DNA of 7,424 bases from an uncultured cyanobacterium (GTDB taxonomy: Bacteria; Cyanobacteriota; Cyanobacteriia; Phormidesmidales; Phormidesmidaceae). The position numbers and the translations under genes were made by a program. The stretch's first letter is position 1; the number at the start of each line of letters is the position of its first letter. The notes beneath the pieces are model-generated. The model ran no database searches. It had not been told where the DNA came from and saw only the letters and a list, made by a program, of their open reading frames with translations. The stretch is from contig CALHGI010000635.1 in the NCBI GenBank assembly GCA_938029995.1, forward strand, positions 1-7,424, in the 5' to 3' direction. Shown here in pieces: positions 5,588-7,424 of the stretch.

Positions 5588-6853
5588 GTGTCAATGACCA
5601 TGACAAGTAGTGAAAAAAAACGTGTTGTGATTACTGGGATGGGGGCTATTACCCCCATCGGCAATAATCTGGAAGCCTATTGGCAAGCTCTGTTGGCTGG
5701 CAAAAGCGGTATTGGACCCATCACACTTTTTGATGCGTCGAAGCACAAATGCCGCATTGCGGGTGAGGTTAAAGGGTTTGATCCGCTTGAGCATTTGGAT
5801 GCTAAGGATGCTAAGCGCACCGATCGCTTCGCCCAATTTGCGATCGCAGCCAGTAAGCAGGCCCTCGCCGATGCCAGTCTCACCATCACCGATCTCAACG
5901 CAGAGCAAGTGGGCGTCATGATCGGCACCGGGGTAGGGGGGCTCAAGGTGATGGAAGAACAACAATCTGTCTACATGAAGAAGGGTCCCAACCGCTGTAG
6001 CCCCTTCATGGTGCCCATGATGATTGCCAATATGGCGGCGGGCCTGACGGCTATTCATACTGGGGCAAAGGGGCCTAACTCCTGTGCCGTAACTGCCTGC
6101 GCAGCCGGGTCTAATGCCATTGGTGATGCGTTTCGCATTGTCCAAAATGGCTATGCCCAGGCCATGATCTGTGGCGGTACTGAAGCGGCGATTACGCCCT
6201 TATCATTTGCTGGATTTGCCTCTGCTAGGGCTCTTTCAACCCGCAATGACGACCCCGATCATGCCAGTCGTCCCTTTGATAAGGACCGCGATGGCTTTGT
6301 TATGGGGGAAGGCGCTGGCATTCTGATTCTAGAAGAGCTCGATCACGCCCTTAGCCGGGGAGCGAGAATTTATGGTGAGATGGTGGGGTATGGCATGACC
6401 TGTGATGCTTACCACATGACCGCACCTGTGCCCGGAGGGGCCGGAGCCGCCCGCTCCATGGCATTGGCCCTTAAGGATGCCGGGGTGACTCCCGCAGAGG
6501 TGAGCTATGTCAATGCCCATGGCACCAGTACCCCTGCCAATGACCCAACTGAAACCGCCGCCATTAAAACCGTGTTGGGCGATTACGCCAAGACCGTGGC
6601 CATTAGTTCGACTAAGTCGATGACGGGCCATCTGTTGGGGGGATCTGGTGGAATTGAAGGGGTGGCGGCCTGTTTGGCTGTGGCCCATGACCATGTGCCG
6701 CCGACAATTAATTTGCAAACGCCAGACGCTGACTGTGATCTAGACTACGTGCCCCATCAAAGCCGTGCCCAAACGGTGGATGTGGCCATGTCCAACTCCT
6801 TTGGTTTTGGTGGTCACAACGTTACTCTAGTTTTTCGCAAGTATCGTAGCTAG
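5588..6853 (+). CDS. fabF: 3-oxoacyl-[acyl-carrier-protein] synthase II
   Basis: Condenses malonyl-ACP with acyl-ACP in fatty acid elongation (KAS II), a cytosolic thiolase-fold homodimer. Numbered from the GTG at 5588, the catalytic Cys-His-His triad is complete: C171 in VTACAAG, H311 in NAHGTSTPAND, and H348 in STKSMTGHLLGG with K343. The glycine-rich end SNSFGFGGHN (402-411) is present, and the triad is offset by exactly 8 from E. coli FabF (163/303/340). The 421-aa length is normal. Three starts lie close together: GTG 5588, ATG 5594 and ATG 5600. The last best matches the N-terminus of cyanobacterial homologues (MxxxEKKRVV); the first sits best behind the weak GGGA at 5573-5576. It follows acpP and precedes tkt on the same strand. 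Confidence 0.98.
   Translation: MSMTMTSSEKKRVVITGMGAITPIGNNLEAYWQALLAGKSGIGPITLFDASKHKCRIAGEVKGFDPLEHLDAKDAKRTDRFAQFAIAASKQALADASLTITDLNAEQVGVMIGTGVGGLKVMEEQQSVYMKKGPNRCSPFMVPMMIANMAAGLTAIHTGAKGPNSCAVTACAAGSNAIGDAFRIVQNGYAQAMICGGTEAAITPLSFAGFASARALSTRNDDPDHASRPFDKDRDGFVMGEGAGILILEELDHALSRGARIYGEMVGYGMTCDAYHMTAPVPGGAGAARSMALALKDAGVTPAEVSYVNAHGTSTPANDPTETAAIKTVLGDYAKTVAISSTKSMTGHLLGGSGGIEGVAACLAVAHDHVPPTINLQTPDADCDLDYVPHQSRAQTVDVAMSNSFGFGGHNVTLVFRKYRS
5840..5847. repeat. HIP1 octamer GCGATCGC
   Basis: A perfect HIP1 copy within fabF. A 7/8 match (CGATCGC preceded by C) lies just upstream at about 5821-5827. Confidence 0.9.
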
Positions 6854-7314
6854 CGCTACAGCTTCGTAGGTATAATGACCTAACGGAAACATTAAATAAC
6901 TATGAAAGGTTTGCCTTTGCTTTAGGTGGCCGATCATTGATGGCGTGTTCACATTGATGAATGTGCCTGTTGATTTTGGTGCGGACGTAGGTCATTAGCC
7001 TTGCCTTGGCTCGATTGAGGTGGTTAGCTCACGTTGCAGCGGGGGCATCAACCGCCACATTCAAGGCCGGTGGGCCAGTGGCTAGGTCCCTCTTTAAATT
7101 CTTGTCTGCGGGGATGTTTTTGGCGCAGGGGGCTGTGCTCCGGTGTTTTATCTGGAGTATGCACCTGTGTAGATCACGTACCTGTCCGTCTTTAGCTTTG
7201 GCCTATTGGGTGACCTGTCTCCAGGTTCCTAATTTGCTATCACCCTCAGCAAAGGTGCGTTCGTCTGCTCTGTTCACACCTGGACTGTACCGTCGTTTAA
7301 CTACTTGGAAGACT
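6854..7314 (+). promoter_or_regulatory. 461-base fabF-tkt spacer, probable tkt promoter and leader
   Basis: No independent gene is convincing here; the only short ATG frames have 5-13 codons. A perfect TATAAT lies at 6871-6876, 18 bases after the fabF stop, without a recognisable -35; if used, the tkt leader would exceed 430 bases. Hairpins include CACATT-GATG-AATGTG (6950-6965), ACCTG-TCTC-CAGGT (7213-7226) enclosed by GGGTG/CACCC (7208-7212 with 7241-7245), and a long-range 10-bp pairing (6873-6882 with 6988-6997). ACCTGT occurs three times (7163, 7180, 7213). From 6991 onward the tkt frame has no stop codon, so part of this spacer could encode a longer N-terminus. Confidence 0.5.
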
Positions 7315-7424
7315 ATGGCTGTCGCAACCCAATCTCTTGAAACGCAGTGTATAAATGCCATTCGGTTCTTGGCCATTGATGCCGTTGAAAAGGCTAAATC
7401 TGGTCATCCTGGTTTGCCCATGGG
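7315..7424 (+). CDS. tkt: Transketolase, N-terminal fragment cut by window end
   Basis: Thiamine-diphosphate enzyme that moves two-carbon ketol units in the Calvin-Benson cycle and pentose phosphate pathway, in the cytosol. Only 36 codons and two bases are present. They read [11 protein letters not shown], then [20 protein letters not shown] (14-33) and LPM, the diagnostic N-terminus of transketolase, with H31 of the SGHPG motif that contacts the substrate/cofactor site. The ATG at 7315 matches cyanobacterial homologues, which begin MVVATQSL as I recall. A GGAAG at 7307-7311 lies only 3 bases upstream, close for a Shine-Dalgarno. The frame is open 108 codons further upstream (see findings). 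The gene is 461 bases downstream of fabF and co-directional. The identity is firm; the start is likely. Confidence 0.93.
   Translation, partial: MAVATQSLETQCINAIRFLAIDAVEKAKSGHPGLPM

Noticed and set aside
5591..6145. 184-aa open frame antisense to fabF
   Set aside because: A shadow of a well-conserved fabF reading frame with all catalytic motifs; composition rich in His, Arg and Gly, as expected from reverse reading.
6329..6718. 129-aa antisense open frame in fabF
   Set aside because: Same reason: it lies wholly within the conserved catalytic part of fabF and shows no independent features.
6846..6859. GTAGC-TAGC-GCTAC hairpin over the fabF stop as a terminator
   Set aside because: 5-bp stem without a T-tract; too weak to call.
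6902..6995. Leader peptides of 7, 5 and 13 codons starting at 6902, 6940 and 6957
   Set aside because: No ribosome binding sites, no codon enrichment suggesting attenuation, and such short frames are expected by chance.

Overview
The window comes from a cyanobacterial chromosome. The clearest marker is an intact psaC, the iron-sulfur subunit of photosystem I. Supporting it are a methyltransferase closely resembling the cyanobacterial tocopherol/quinone-ring methyltransferase (Synechocystis Sll0418 type), the gene order psaC / acpP-fabF-tkt that I recall from other cyanobacteria, and three copies of the cyanobacterial HIP1 octamer GCGATCGC, where about 0.1 would be expected by chance. Base composition looks slightly above 50% GC. 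I cannot name the genus. No phage, insertion sequence, CRISPR array, tRNA or rRNA gene is visible.

Left part (26-3428, all minus strand). In transcription order: peptide deformylase (def), a 66-aa two-helix membrane protein of unknown function, a membrane-anchored MPBQ/MSBQ-type methyltransferase, and a UbiH/PHBH-fold FAD monooxygenase. Spacers are 75, about 210 and 139 bases, so this is a co-directional cluster rather than a tightly packed operon. Three spacers or gene ends carry strong dyad symmetry: an 18-bp perfect palindrome over the def stop codon, a 7-bp hairpin just after the small membrane protein, and a 10-bp inverted repeat spanning most of the methyltransferase-monooxygenase spacer.

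Middle (3429-4912). ftsX on the plus strand, without ftsE beside it, converges on psaC on the minus strand. Between them lie an 18-bp tandem repeat touching the ftsX stop and a good intrinsic terminator for psaC (hairpin plus T8 on the minus strand).

Right part (4913-7424). A 378-base divergent regulatory region separates psaC from acpP. It holds a candidate -10 for each side, a perfect 10-bp tandem repeat, and a foldable acpP leader. acpP (acyl carrier protein) and fabF (ketoacyl-ACP synthase II) are 54 bases apart and form the fatty-acid elongation pair. A 461-base spacer then leads to the first 36 codons of transketolase (tkt, Calvin cycle and pentose phosphate pathway), cut by the window edge. 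That spacer has no convincing separate gene, but the tkt frame stays open for 108 codons upstream of the expected start.

Overall this is mostly housekeeping and photosynthesis DNA. I see no clear new biological system. The items most worth a second look are the open frame upstream of tkt, the structured spacers on the left, and the pairing of an unassigned flavin hydroxylase with a quinone-ring methyltransferase.
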